Part shown: in pieces, positions 34,152 through 43,489 of the stretch
Layout of the letters: each line of letters opens with the position of its first letter
How positions within the stretch are numbered: position 1 is the stretch's first letter
Position numbers and translations under genes: made by a program
From: Betaproteobacteria bacterium
GTDB lineage: Bacteria; Pseudomonadota; Gammaproteobacteria; Burkholderiales; Ga0077523
Assembly (NCBI GenBank): GCA_025350245.1
Contig: JANXYG010000150.1
Location: forward strand, 1-55,665
Length of the DNA: 55,665 nt
Reading direction: 5' to 3'
The notes under the pieces: model-generated
What the model was told of the DNA's origin: nothing
What the model saw: only the letters and a program-made list of their open reading frames with translations
Databases searched by the model: none

Positions 34152-35321
34152 TCAGGCGTAGCAGCGAAGTTCGCGGGAGAACTGCTGCAGCGGTGCAATG
34201 CCGCTCGATTCCGCCCGGTGGCACCAGTCGTCGAGCTGTTTCACCAGTTGCTCCTTGGTGGCCGCCGAGCGTTGCCAGACTTGCGACAGTTCCTCACGCA
34301 TCGAATACACCGTTGCCAGCACCTTGCTGCGCGACAGGAAGTCGTTGAGATGCGCGCGTTCGTCTGCTGGCAGCGGTACGCCCCCGCCATGCAGCCAGCG
34401 ACCGAATGCCGAGGCATCCAGGCCGGTCAGGTGCTTCGCCCTGAGCTTGCCGAGCTCTTCCATCCATGTGGTCTTGAGCGAGCGGCCGAAACGCGCCAGA
34501 ACGTCGTAGCGGTGCGTAATCACGGCGTGCAGCGTGTCGGCATCGACGGCGGACTTGGCGGCGCCCAGGCGCACTCGCGGCGCCTGCTTCTTGACCTTGG
34601 CGAGACCGAAGGTCTCGAGGACACGGATATAGAGCCAGCCGATATCGAACTCGTACCATTTGTTCGACAGCTTCGCCGACGTGACGTAGGCGTGATGATT
34701 GTTGTGCAGCTCTTCGCCGCCGATCAGGATGCCCCAGGGGACGATGTTGCGGCTGGCATCTTCGGACACGAAACTCCGGTAGCCCCAATAGTGGCCGATG
34801 CCGTTGATCACGCCTGCCGCGAAGATCGGAATCCAGATCATCTGGACCGCCCAGATGGTCAAGCCCATGGGCCCGAACAGAAGCAGGTCGATGATCATCA
34901 TCAGGGCGACCCCCAGTACCGAATGGGAGGTGTAGAGGTTGCGCTCGATCCAGTCGTCGGGTGTGCCGTGACCGTATCGCGACAAGGTCTCGTCGACCTT
35001 GCTCTCGGCACGGTACAGCTCCGACCCTTCCCAGAAGACCTTGTTGATCCCGAATATCTGCGGGCTGTGGGGATCATCGACGGTTTCGCACTTCGCGTGG
35101 TGCTTGCGATGGATGGCGGCCCATTCCTTGGTGACCATGCCGGTGGTCAGCCAGAGCCAGAAACGGAAGAAATGGCTGGGAATGGGATGCAGATCCAGTG
35201 CGCGATGCGCCTGATGACGATGCAGGTAGATGGTGACGCCGGCGATGGTGATGTGGGTGAACACCAGGGCGACAACCACGTAACCCCACCAGGGCAGATC
35301 GACCAAACCATTGAAAATCAT
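34152..35321 (-). CDS. Membrane acyl-CoA (delta-9 type) fatty acid desaturase
   Basis: This 389-residue di-iron membrane desaturase has the three histidine boxes HRHQAH (34-39), HRKHH (71-75) and HNNHH (near 207), with hydrophobic pairs between them. It introduces a double bond in acyl chains. A C-terminal extension of roughly 150 residues with KEQLVKQLDDWCHRAESSGI follows the core and ends in a helical region. It is longer than minimal desaturases of this type. ATG 35321 follows GGAGAA. Confidence 0.9.
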   Translation of the reverse strand: MIFNGLVDLPWWGYVVVALVFTHITIAGVTIYLHRHQAHRALDLHPIPSHFFRFWLWLTTGMVTKEWAAIHRKHHAKCETVDDPHSPQIFGINKVFWEGSELYRAESKVDETLSRYGHGTPDDWIERNLYTSHSVLGVALMMIIDLLLFGPMGLTIWAVQMIWIPIFAAGVINGIGHYWGYRSFVSEDASRNIVPWGILIGGEELHNNHHAYVTSAKLSNKWYEFDIGWLYIRVLETFGLAKVKKQAPRVRLGAAKSAVDADTLHAVITHRYDVLARFGRSLKTTWMEELGKLRAKHLTGLDASAFGRWLHGGGVPLPADERAHLNDFLSRSKVLATVYSMREELSQVWQRSAATKEQLVKQLDDWCHRAESSGIAPLQQFSRELRCYA

Positions 35322-35447
35322 AAGTTCTCCGAGTATTTTGCAACCCCGCAATGATACAGGAGTCAGCGAACGGCGATTTCACCGTCGCCGAGCGGCGACT
35401 CCGGTGCAATCAATTTGGGGTCCGACGGGCGGACTGGCAAGGCCGGT

Positions 35448-36767
35448 TCAGCCGATATTCGTGTCGGGAGATCTCGGCGGCGCGGAATCGAGCACCCTGA
35501 CCTCGCGCTGCGGGTACGGAATCTCGATGCCTTGTTCACGGAACGCGGCGATAATCGCCAGCCCCAGATCCGATCGCAGCATGGCGCGGCCGCGCTCCGG
35601 GTCGCCGATCCACACGATGAGTTCGAGGTCCACGCCGCTCTCGCCGAAATTCTTCAGGACGGCGACCGGAGCCGGTTCCTTCAGCACGCGGTCGTTGTTG
35701 TCCGCCGCGGCGCGCAGCGTTTCCAGCGCGACCGGAAGATCGCTGGCATAAGCGACCTGCACGGGGATGACGATCTGGGCCAGCGTGTCCGAGTAGGAGT
35801 GATTGATGACCGTCGACGTGATCACCGATTCGTTGGGGATGATCGCCTCGGTCCCGTCGAATCCTCTCACCACCACATAGCGCGCCATCAGGCGGGTGAC
35901 TTCTCCGTAACGGCCATCGATGGTCACCAGGTCGCCGAGCTTGATCGAACGATCCAGCAGGATCGCGAAGCCGCTGATGTAATTGGCGGCGATCTTCTGC
36001 AATCCGAAGCCCAGGCCCACCCCGACCGCACCACCGAACACCGACAGCACCGTGACGTCGATTCCGACCAGCGGTAACGCGATGAGCACCGCCAGCACCA
36101 GGAAGATCATCTTCAGCAGCTTCGACAACACCACCCGCATGTTGGCGTCCAGGCCGCGCAGGTCCATGACCCGGCGCTCAAGCAGGCGTCCGATCCACAG
36201 CGCGACCAGAATGGTGATGCCGACCGACAGCGTGCCCTCGATGACGTTGAGCAGCGTGATGTCGTGCTTGCCGAGGGGCAGGCGCATGTCGTTCAGCCAC
36301 CCGCGCAGTTCGGGCAGCAGGCCGGTGATGTGGAGCATGGCCCCGATCCATATGACCCACGCGATCGCGCGCTCCGATCCGCGAAGCCACGCACTGGGGG
36401 GCAGCGCATGCCGCAGCACGTACACCGCGATGCGGATGATCACGAGCGATGACGCCAGCGCGATCACGACCTTCATCAAATGGACCGGATGGTGGAAGTG
36501 AAGCACCCAGCGCGCGATCAGTAGCAGCACCCACGCCGCCAGCGGATACAGGACGAGGCTCATGCCGCCGTATCCCATCCGCCGTGCGCCGTCGTCCGCG
36601 CCCGCACTGGCCTGCGCCGCGGTCAGATACGGCTTGACCAGGCGCAGCACCAGCCACGCGCCGGCCAGGCAGGCCGCGATCGCCGCGAGTTGCCAGGTGA
36701 TCGCCACCGTCTCCATACCGGAGATCAGGTCGCTCAGCAGGTTCTCAGGCGTCGCAAGCGCAGCCAT
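35448..36767 (-). CDS. MscS-type mechanosensitive channel
   Basis: This 439-residue protein has a long N-terminal membrane part (about six helices, residues 22-210). The MscS core follows: pore helix FGGAVGVGLGFGLQKIAANY, the beta domain KLGDLVTIDGRYGEVTRLMA with RYVVVRGFDGTEAIIPNE, and a C-terminal alpha-beta domain. It would release osmolytes during osmotic downshock. It is the last gene of a minus-strand series purM-purN-DUF3108-rsmB-mscS, 38 bases after rsmB. Confidence 0.88.
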   Translation of the reverse strand: MAALATPENLLSDLISGMETVAITWQLAAIAACLAGAWLVLRLVKPYLTAAQASAGADDGARRMGYGGMSLVLYPLAAWVLLLIARWVLHFHHPVHLMKVVIALASSLVIIRIAVYVLRHALPPSAWLRGSERAIAWVIWIGAMLHITGLLPELRGWLNDMRLPLGKHDITLLNVIEGTLSVGITILVALWIGRLLERRVMDLRGLDANMRVVLSKLLKMIFLVLAVLIALPLVGIDVTVLSVFGGAVGVGLGFGLQKIAANYISGFAILLDRSIKLGDLVTIDGRYGEVTRLMARYVVVRGFDGTEAIIPNESVITSTVINHSYSDTLAQIVIPVQVAYASDLPVALETLRAAADNNDRVLKEPAPVAVLKNFGESGVDLELIVWIGDPERGRAMLRSDLGLAIIAAFREQGIEIPYPQREVRVLDSAPPRSPDTNIG

Positions 36768-36805
36768 TCGTCAGGCGGCTTCTGGCCGTGAGAAGGCTTG
36801 GAGGA

Positions 36806-38080
36806 TCATGCCGGGTTACGTTCCAGCACGGCGGCGAAGAAGCCGTCGGTGGCGTGCAGGTGCGGCATCAGCCTCAGGTACGGACCGGTATCGGGGAACG
36901 GGATGTCGCTTGCTCGCAGCAGGGCAGGCGCGTCGAGCAACCGCCAGCCCGGACGCGCTTCCATGAAGGCATCGACAACGGCCTCGTTTTCTTCGGGCAG
37001 CAGGCTGCAGGTCGCGTAGACGAGTCGGCCGCCGGGTTTCACCAGTCGCCCGGCTGCCAGCAGTATCGAGCGCTGCTTGAGGGTGAGTTCCGCCACCGCG
37101 GCGGGTGACATGCGCCATTTGAGGTCGGGATTGCGCCGCAAGGTGCCGATGCCGCTGCAAGGCGCATCCACCAGGACACGGTCGAGCTTTGCGTCGAGCC
37201 GCTTCACGCGGATGTCGTGTTCCGAATCGATCAATTGCGGATGGACATTCGATAGCCCCGAGCGCTTCAGCCGTGGCTTGAAGTTGGTGAGCCGCCGGTC
37301 GGAGGTATCGAAAGCGTACAGCCTGCCTTCGGAGCGCATCATCGCGCCGAGCGCGAGCGTCTTGCCGCCGGCGCCGGCGCAGAAATCAGCCACCATCTCG
37401 CCGCGCTTCGGGTCGACCAGGAACGCGATCAACTGGCTGCCCTCATCCTGTACCTCGACGTGCCCGCCGGTGATCAGCGCGTGGCGTTCGAGCGCCGGTT
37501 TGTCGCGCAGACGGATGCCGAGCGGTGAATACGGCGTCGCCGTGGCTTCGATGCCGCTCGCGTGGAGCGTAGCCAGCACCTCCTCGCGGCGGGTGAGCAG
37601 CGCATTCGTGCGCAGGTCCATGGGTGCCGAAGCCAGCAGCGAACGGCCGAGATCGGCCAGGGCATCGGCCGGCATGAGTGCGGCGAGGCGCTGGTAGAGC
37701 CAGTCGGGCAGCGACAACTGGACCGCTTCGTCGGGCTGGTCGGTTCGCATCTTGAGTTCGCCAAGCCACTCCGCCTCGCCCGGGGCCAGCGCGGATTCGA
37801 GCGTGCGGATGTTGAAGCCGGCGATGCGGGTGAGGGCCGCCAGCACCAGTCGTCGTGGTTGGCGCCCGTCGATCAGGGTTTCGAGCCGGCGCAGATGGCG
37901 CAGCACCGCGAACACCGTGTCGGCCACGAATGCCCGCTCGCGCGGTCCGAGTTCCGGATTGGCACGGAACCAGGCGCGGATCGCGACGTCTGCTGGTCGG
38001 CCCAGCGGCAATACCTCGGACAAGGCCTCGGCGGCGGCGCGAATCTGGAACGGCTTGGCGATGATGGAGCCATCGCGCAT
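36806..38080 (-). CDS. RsmB/NOP family RNA cytosine-C5 methyltransferase
   Basis: This 424-residue protein has an N-terminal helical domain of the NusB/RsmB kind and a SAM-dependent C-terminal domain. Motif I is DFCAGAGGKTLALGA. The two cysteines are in DAPCSGIGTLRRNPDLKW and YATCSLLPEENE. RsmB modifies C967 of 16S rRNA; close paralogues modify other sites, so the exact target is inferred. The start at 38080 begins MRDGSIIAKPFQ, 16 bases after the DUF3108 stop. It is co-oriented with purMN. Confidence 0.85.
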   Translation of the reverse strand: MRDGSIIAKPFQIRAAAEALSEVLPLGRPADVAIRAWFRANPELGPRERAFVADTVFAVLRHLRRLETLIDGRQPRRLVLAALTRIAGFNIRTLESALAPGEAEWLGELKMRTDQPDEAVQLSLPDWLYQRLAALMPADALADLGRSLLASAPMDLRTNALLTRREEVLATLHASGIEATATPYSPLGIRLRDKPALERHALITGGHVEVQDEGSQLIAFLVDPKRGEMVADFCAGAGGKTLALGAMMRSEGRLYAFDTSDRRLTNFKPRLKRSGLSNVHPQLIDSEHDIRVKRLDAKLDRVLVDAPCSGIGTLRRNPDLKWRMSPAAVAELTLKQRSILLAAGRLVKPGGRLVYATCSLLPEENEAVVDAFMEARPGWRLLDAPALLRASDIPFPDTGPYLRLMPHLHATDGFFAAVLERNPA

Positions 38081-38096
38081 GCCATCGGCGCGGCGG

Positions 38097-38810
38097 CTAG
38101 CGTCCGGGGTAGCTGATTTTCGTGACGTTCGAATCGAAGGCGGTACCATCTTTTTCCACGATGCGGATACGGATCGGCAAACGGAAATGTTCCAGCGATA
38201 GCCAGAACTCGAATCCGCGTTTGTCGTCGGGCGGCTGCACCTTGCGGAAGTGCAGCGTGTCCAGGGTGCCCAATGGGGTTTCCAGCTTCTCGCGTGCCAC
38301 CAGGACGACATCGTATTCGGACAGCTTGCGGCCGTCGGTCACGTTGACGTGCAGGGTGCCGCCGCGCGGCGGTTCGACAAAGACGAAGGCGTAGGCAAGG
38401 CTGGTCTGGTCGAAGGTGTTCGGCACCAGTGCGACTTTCTCGATCTGGCCGCCCTCGTCCATCGTGAGTTCCTTGCGCTCCCAGTCGAAGCTGGCCTTGT
38501 TCGGTGCCTTGCCGGTGCGCTGTTGCTGGAACGATTGCGGGCGCAACCCGGCGTCGGTAATGGCGCCGCGGCTCTCGCGCTTTTCCTCGACGTTCTTGAA
38601 CAGCCGGGCGATACCGACCGTGCGCGCGGTGGTGCTGACCGAGTAGTGCTTGCCGTCGTGCTCGAAGATGTCGCGGCCTTCGCCGACGGTGATCCCCCTG
38701 GCTTCGACCGACACGTTCATCTCGACCCGGTTGGGCACCGTGGCGGCGCCCACGCTGGCCGTGGACAGCGTCAGCAACGCGAGCAGCAACGCGCTGCGCC
38801 TGCCACTCAT
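38097..38810 (-). CDS. Exported DUF3108 protein
   Basis: This 237-residue protein has a signal peptide (SALLLALLTLSTASVGAAT). The body matches DUF3108: ARGITVGEGRDIFEHDGKHY, LRPQSFQQQRTGKAPNKASF, RKLSEYDVVLVAREKLETPL, and FRLPIRIRIVEKDGTAFDS. The fold and role are uncharacterised; it is probably periplasmic. Its ATG overlaps the purN stop as ATGA, so it is translationally coupled to purine synthesis genes, an arrangement common in betaproteobacteria. Confidence 0.83.
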   Translation of the reverse strand: MSGRRSALLLALLTLSTASVGAATVPNRVEMNVSVEARGITVGEGRDIFEHDGKHYSVSTTARTVGIARLFKNVEEKRESRGAITDAGLRPQSFQQQRTGKAPNKASFDWERKELTMDEGGQIEKVALVPNTFDQTSLAYAFVFVEPPRGGTLHVNVTDGRKLSEYDVVLVAREKLETPLGTLDTLHFRKVQPPDDKRGFEFWLSLEHFRLPIRIRIVEKDGTAFDSNVTKISYPGR

Positions 38811-39436
38811 GCCGGGGTCGGCGCCAGCAGCGCGCACGCCGGACTCGCTTGCGGGTCGATGCGCACGTGCCGGCCGTCGAGATGCATGCGGCTATCGACG
38901 AACCAGCGCACCGCGGTGGGCAGTAGCTGGTGTTCCTGTTCGAGCACGCGGGCCGCGAGGGTCGGTTCGTCGTCGTCGGGTAGCACCGGCACTGCTGCCT
39001 GCGCGATGATCGGTCCGTGATCCAGTTCGGCGGTGACGAAATGCACCGTGCAACCGTGGATGCGCACGCCCGCGTCCAGTGCACGCCGGTGCGTGTTCAG
39101 CCCGGTGAATGCCGGCAGCAGCGAGGGATGAATGTTGATCATGCGCCCCGCGTAGTGCGCCACGAACGCGTTGCCGAGGATGCGCATGAATCCCGCGAGC
39201 ACCAGCAGGTCGGGGCGATGCCGGTCGATCGCCGCAGCGAGTGCGTCGTCGAAAGCCGCGCGGTCCGGAAATGTCCGGTGGTCGACCACACCGGTATCGA
39301 CACCGTGACGCCTGGCGATGTCGAGGCCGCCTGCTTCCGGCACGTTGCTGACGACCGCGATCACCGGAATCGCTGCCTCGAGCAGCGCGCCGAGATTGCT
39401 GCCGCGGCCGGAGATCAGGACGACGACGCGCTTCAT
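38807..39436 (-). CDS. purN: Phosphoribosylglycinamide formyltransferase
   Basis: This 209-residue enzyme transfers a formyl group from 10-formyl-tetrahydrofolate to GAR in purine synthesis. It contains [23 protein letters not shown], the catalytic Asn/His loop [33 protein letters not shown] with the catalytic Asp, and a complete C-terminus. Its start overlaps the purM stop by four bases (ATGA), and its stop overlaps the DUF3108 start. Confidence 0.94.
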   Translation of the reverse strand: MKRVVVLISGRGSNLGALLEAAIPVIAVVSNVPEAGGLDIARRHGVDTGVVDHRTFPDRAAFDDALAAAIDRHRPDLLVLAGFMRILGNAFVAHYAGRMINIHPSLLPAFTGLNTHRRALDAGVRIHGCTVHFVTAELDHGPIIAQAAVPVLPDDDEPTLAARVLEQEHQLLPTAVRWFVDSRMHLDGRHVRIDPQASPACALLAPTPA

Positions 39437-40479
39437 GACATCACGGTGGCGGCTTCGCCGGCCAAGCGCGGCGCGATCTCGCCGACGATCCATGCGTGTT
39501 CGCCCGCCGCGTCCAACGTGCGGATGATGGCCGCCGCCGCCCCCTGCGCGGCAACCAGAACCATGCCGATGCCGCAATTGAACACACGATGAAGTTCGGC
39601 ATCGGCCACACCACCTTCGCGCTGCAACCACTGGAACACGGCCGGCAGCTGCCATGAGTCGCGCCGGATGATCGCCTTGACCGCCGATGGCAGCACGCGC
39701 GGCACGTTCTCGACGATGCCGCCGCCGGTGATGTGGGCGATGCCCTTGATGTCATGCGATCGGATCGCGTCGAGCACGGGTTTGACGTAGATGCGCGTGG
39801 GTGCCAGCAATGCCTCTCCCAACGTGCTGCCATCGAATGGTGCCGACAGATCGGCGCCGGCGACATCAAGAATGCGGCGAATCAGTGAATAGCCATTGCT
39901 GTGCGGTCCGCTGGAGGCGAGCGCGATGATGGCGTCGCCGGGCGCGATGCTGCTGCCGTCGATGATCCGGCTCTTCTCGACGACACCGACGGCGAAACCG
40001 GCGAGGTCGTATTCGCCCTCCGGATACATGTCCGGCATCTCGGCGGTCTCGCCGCCGATGAGCGCGCAGCCCGCCTGCAAGCAACCGGAAGCGATGCCGC
40101 CGATCACCGCGCTTGCGGTGTCGACGTGCAGCTTGCCGCAGGCGAAGTAGTCGAGGAAGAACAGCGGTTCCGCGCCCTGCACGAGAATGTCGTTGCCGCT
40201 CCTGGCGACCAGGTCGATGCCGACCGTGTCGTGGCGACCGAGGCGGAACGCGAGCCTGAGCTTGGTTCCCACGCCGTCGGTGCCCGACACCAGCACCGGT
40301 TCGCGGAAGCGTTTGGGGACTTCGAACAGGGCGCCGAAACCGCCGATGCCCGCCAGCACGCCGTCGCGCAGGGTGGCGCGGGCGAGCGGTTTGATGCGTT
40401 CGACCAGGGCATCGCCGGCATCGATGTCGACACCGGCGTCGCGGTAGGAAAGTGAGGTGGGCAGAGCGTTGGAGGTCAC
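39433..40479 (-). CDS. purM: Phosphoribosylformylglycinamidine cyclo-ligase
   Basis: This 348-residue AIR synthetase closes the imidazole ring in purine synthesis. It has [60 protein letters not shown] and the C-terminal [13 protein letters not shown]. The usual [17 protein letters not shown] segment reads [17 protein letters not shown] here. It heads the purM-purN-DUF3108-rsmB series and is divergent from hda across 92 bases. Confidence 0.93.
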   Translation of the reverse strand: MTSNALPTSLSYRDAGVDIDAGDALVERIKPLARATLRDGVLAGIGGFGALFEVPKRFREPVLVSGTDGVGTKLRLAFRLGRHDTVGIDLVARSGNDILVQGAEPLFFLDYFACGKLHVDTASAVIGGIASGCLQAGCALIGGETAEMPDMYPEGEYDLAGFAVGVVEKSRIIDGSSIAPGDAIIALASSGPHSNGYSLIRRILDVAGADLSAPFDGSTLGEALLAPTRIYVKPVLDAIRSHDIKGIAHITGGGIVENVPRVLPSAVKAIIRRDSWQLPAVFQWLQREGGVADAELHRVFNCGIGMVLVAAQGAAAAIIRTLDAAGEHAWIVGEIAPRLAGEAATVMS

Positions 40480-40558
40480 GATGGCGTCGCTCGCGAAGGG
40501 GGCACAGGCCAGTATCGGGGCGAGACGCGGAGTTTACCCGACGCTGAAGCCCGGTTTG

Positions 40559-40564
40559 TATAAT
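40559..40564 (+). promoter_or_regulatory. Candidate -10 element of hda
   Basis: TATAAT at 40559-40564 is a perfect -10 hexamer 7 bases before the hda ATG (40572). Initiation from it would fall at or next to the start codon and give a leaderless or nearly leaderless message. No good -35 hexamer lies at the standard distance; TTTACC at 40533-40538 is 20 bases away. Confidence 0.5.
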
Positions 40565-40571
40565 CGGTTCG

Positions 40572-41267
40572 ATGAAGCAGATGGCACTCGCCCTGGTCCG
40601 CCCGCCGGTTCCCGATTTCGACAGCTTCGTCCCCGGCCGCAATGCCGAGGCGTTGGCCCTGCTGCGCGCGATCGGCGCCGTGCCCGCGGCTGAACGCATG
40701 CTCTATCTCTGGGGTGAGTCCGGCAGCGGCAAGACCCATCTGCTGCATGCCGCCGCGCACGCGGCGGCCCGTGGCGTGGCGTGGTTTCCGGTGCAGCCGG
40801 GCGAAATCGGCGACACGCTCGTGCTGGTCGACGACGTGCATCGGCTCGATGCCGGTGCGCAAAGGGTGCTGTTCAACGTCTACAACGATGTGCGCGACGG
40901 CAGCGCCTGCCTGCTCGTTGCCGGCGACACGCCACCCTCCGGGCTGGCGCTGCGCGAGGATCTCGTCACCCGCCTGTCGTGGGGCTTGGTGCTCCAGGTG
41001 CATGCGCTGACCGACGACGAGAAGGTCGCGGCACTGGAGCAGCATGCGCGCGGGCGCGGTCTCAGGCTTCCGGTGGAGGTATCTTCATACCTGCTGCGGC
41101 ACGGCCAGCGTGACCTGCCGTCCCTGATCGGCGTGCTCGATGCGCTCGACCGGCATTGCCTGGAGACCCGGCGACCGGTGACGCTGCCCTTGCTGCGCGA
41201 AGTGTTGCAGACCCGGTTGTCGCTCGAAGATGGTCCCGATTCACAACCCACCCGTGGCTCTCGATGA
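40572..41267 (+). CDS. hda: DnaA regulatory inactivator Hda
   Basis: This 231-residue AAA+ protein stimulates ATP hydrolysis by DnaA bound to the sliding clamp and so limits replication initiation. The N-terminal QMALAL is the clamp-binding motif. Walker A-like YLWGESGSGKTHLLHAA and Walker B-like TLVLVDDVHRLD follow, then the DnaA-like LREDLVTRLSWGLV and C-terminal PSLIGVLDALDRHCLE. There is no DNA-binding domain. ATG 40572 is only 7 bases past a TATAAT. Its stop overlaps the next start as ATGA. Confidence 0.9.
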   Translation: MKQMALALVRPPVPDFDSFVPGRNAEALALLRAIGAVPAAERMLYLWGESGSGKTHLLHAAAHAAARGVAWFPVQPGEIGDTLVLVDDVHRLDAGAQRVLFNVYNDVRDGSACLLVAGDTPPSGLALREDLVTRLSWGLVLQVHALTDDEKVAALEQHARGRGLRLPVEVSSYLLRHGQRDLPSLIGVLDALDRHCLETRRPVTLPLLREVLQTRLSLEDGPDSQPTRGSR

Positions 41268-41923
41268 AGCTTGCATTGTTCGACCTCGACAACACCCTGC
41301 TGCATGGCGACAGCGATTTCGAGTGGGCGCAGTACCTCGTTGCCCAGGGCGTGCTCGATCGCGAGGTCTACGAGGCGCGCAACGTCGAGTTCTACCAGCA
41401 GTACCAGGCCGGCACTCTCGATATCCACCAGTTTCTCGACTTCCAGCTCAGGCCGCTGGCGCGCCATCCGCGTGCGCAGCTCGATCGATGGCATCTGGAT
41501 TTCATGAAGACGCGGGTGATGCCGATGATCACCCGCAAGGCGCGCGACCTCGTCGCCAGTCACGAGGGCAACGCACGCTGCGTCGTGACCGCGACCAACA
41601 GCTTCGTGACCTGGCCGATCGCTCGCGAACTTGGCATCGACAATCTGATCGCCACCGAGCCCGAGGTCGGAGCCGACGGCGAATTCACCGGGAGCGTGAG
41701 CGGCGTGCCCTCGTTCCGCGAGGGCAAGGTCGTGCGGGTCGAGGCCTGGTTGCGCGAACTCGGCCTTGAGTGGTCGTCCTTCACCGAAACCTGGTTCTAC
41801 AGCGATTCGCTCAACGATCTGCCGTTGTTATCGAAAGTCAGCCATCCGGTGGCGGTCGACCCCGATGCAACCCTCGAAGCGCACGCGCTGGCCCGTCGCT
41901 GGCCCATCCTCAGCCTCCGCTGA
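41264..41923 (+). CDS. HAD-superfamily IB phosphatase (SerB-like)
   Basis: This 219-residue HAD hydrolase has the nucleophile motif LFDLDNTLLHGDSDFEW, motif II VVTATNSFVT and motif III/IV in FYSDSLNDLPLL. The capping domain is the small helical kind of the HAD-IB group. It dephosphorylates an unknown small metabolite. The group includes phosphoserine phosphatase, but a histidinol-phosphate role has also been described for similar proteins. It is coupled to hda through an ATGA overlap and followed by a dispersed repeat. Confidence 0.83.
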   Translation: MKLALFDLDNTLLHGDSDFEWAQYLVAQGVLDREVYEARNVEFYQQYQAGTLDIHQFLDFQLRPLARHPRAQLDRWHLDFMKTRVMPMITRKARDLVASHEGNARCVVTATNSFVTWPIARELGIDNLIATEPEVGADGEFTGSVSGVPSFREGKVVRVEAWLRELGLEWSSFTETWFYSDSLNDLPLLSKVSHPVAVDPDATLEAHALARRWPILSLR

Positions 41924-41977
41924 ATTGACGCCCACGCCCACCCCCAGCCTGCGCTGCGCTGCGGCTTCCCCCTTCGT
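41924..41977 (+). repeat. Sense-oriented 3'-UTR repeat after the HAD gene
   Basis: ACGCCCACCCCCAGCCTGCG then CTGCGCTGCGGCTTCCCCCT. It begins within 10 bases of the stop codon and is a short copy lacking the distal GC stems. The pcnB promoter follows immediately. Confidence 0.7.
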
Positions 41978-42003
41978 TTTCCGTGAGATCAAAAGTCGCT
42001 GTG

Positions 42004-42009
42004 TATAAT
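42004..42009 (+). promoter_or_regulatory. Candidate -10 element of the pcnB-folK operon
   Basis: TATAAT at 42004-42009 in a short AT-richer patch, 48 bases before the pcnB start codon. A clear -35 hexamer is not seen at 17 bases upstream (CCGTGA). It lies just beyond the repeat that ends the HAD gene, as expected if transcription restarts here. Confidence 0.5.
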
Positions 42010-42056
42010 TCGCTGCTTCCGCCTGCCCCGGTCCGAAGCTTCGCAAGTCCTTGTCC

Positions 42057-43487
42057 ATGATCGTAAATCTAATCAAGAAAGTATTCGGACGCGGCGCTGG
42101 GGCCGGTCCTGCCACGGCGTCCGGGCGCGTTGCCGGTCCGGTGACGGTTGGTGTCGCCAGCCACGGCATCCACCGGGAGCGCATCAGTTCGTGCGCGCGC
42201 CGCACCACCGAGGGGTTGCAGGCCAATGGTTACAAGGCCTATGTCGTCGGCGGCGCCGTGCGTGACCTGCTGCTCGGCCTCGAACCCAAGGATTACGACA
42301 TCGCCACCGATGCCACCCCTGAACAGGTGCATGCCGTGTTCCGCCGGTCGCGGATCATCGGGCGGCGCTTCCAGATCGTGCACGTGATGTTCGGTGGTGA
42401 TCTGTGCGAAGTGTCGACCTTTCGCGCCTTGAACGGCGGTGCCGACGACGGCAACCAGATCAAGGACGAGCACGGCCGCCTGTTGCGCGACAACGTATTC
42501 GGCAACCAGGAAGAAGACGCGCTGCGGCGCGACTTCACCGTCAATGCGCTCTACTACGACCCCGCGACCGAAGAACTGATCGACTACGCCGACGGCGTGC
42601 GCGACCTCGAACGGCGGGTGCTGCGCATGATCGGCGACCCGGCCACGCGCTACCGCGAAGACCCGGTGCGCATGCTGCGCGCCGTGCGCCTGTCGGCGAA
42701 GCTCGGACTCGAGATCGACGCCGCCACCCAGGCGCCGATCGCCGAGATGTCCACGTTGCTGCAGAACGTGCCGGCGGCGCGCCTGTTCGAGGAAATGCTC
42801 AAGCTGCTGCTGTCGGGCGAGGCCGGGGCGTGCATCCGCCGCCTGCGCGAGCAGGGCCTGCATCACGGCATGCTGCCCATGCTCGATGTCATCCTCGAAC
42901 AACCGCAGGGCGAGCGCTTCGTCATGCTCGCGCTCGACCGCACCGACGAGCGCATCCGCGCCGGCAAGACCGTGTCGCCGGGTTTCCTGTTCGCCACGCT
43001 GCTGTGGCACGAGGTGCTCGCCGCGTGGACGGCGGCGCGCGAGCGCGAGGTGCCTGCGATCCCCGCGTTGCACGAAGCCATGGATCAGGTGTTGTCGGTG
43101 CAGGCCGAGAAGATCTCGATCCCGCGCCGGTTCGGCGGCGACATGAAGGAGATCTGGCTGCTGCAGTACCGGTTCTCCCAACGAACCGGCAAGCGCCCCT
43201 ACCGGCTTCTGGAAGTCGAGAAATTCCGCGCCGCCTACGATTTTCTGCTGCTTCGTTGCGAAAGCGGCGAGATTGATCCCGAGATCGGTGAATGGTGGAC
43301 CCGCTTCCAGCACGCGTCCGACACCGAACGCGAAAACATGCTGCTCCCGCCCGAGACCGAAGACGGTGCCCGCAAGCGCCGCCGCCGCCGTCGTGGTGGC
43401 AGGCGCGACTCGCCAGATGAATCGCCACAGGTCGATGGAGACGCACCGGCGATCGCCGGCGTCGTGCCGGCCGCCGCCGATTCCTGA
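42057..43487 (+). CDS. pcnB: Polynucleotide adenylyltransferase (poly(A) polymerase I)
   Basis: This 476-residue class II nucleotidyltransferase adds poly(A) tails to RNA and promotes decay. The catalytic region is YVVGGAVRDLLLGLEPKDYD with D79 and D81, then RRDFTVNALYYDP and the RNA-binding helices (YREDPVRMLRAVRLSAKLGL). The C-terminus is a low-complexity basic patch (RKRRRRRRGGRR) typical of PcnB. ATG 42057 is chosen over an in-frame TTG at 42051. folK follows 2 bases later. Confidence 0.9.
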   Translation: MIVNLIKKVFGRGAGAGPATASGRVAGPVTVGVASHGIHRERISSCARRTTEGLQANGYKAYVVGGAVRDLLLGLEPKDYDIATDATPEQVHAVFRRSRIIGRRFQIVHVMFGGDLCEVSTFRALNGGADDGNQIKDEHGRLLRDNVFGNQEEDALRRDFTVNALYYDPATEELIDYADGVRDLERRVLRMIGDPATRYREDPVRMLRAVRLSAKLGLEIDAATQAPIAEMSTLLQNVPAARLFEEMLKLLLSGEAGACIRRLREQGLHHGMLPMLDVILEQPQGERFVMLALDRTDERIRAGKTVSPGFLFATLLWHEVLAAWTAAREREVPAIPALHEAMDQVLSVQAEKISIPRRFGGDMKEIWLLQYRFSQRTGKRPYRLLEVEKFRAAYDFLLLRCESGEIDPEIGEWWTRFQHASDTERENMLLPPETEDGARKRRRRRRGGRRDSPDESPQVDGDAPAIAGVVPAAADS

Positions 43488-43489
43488 CC

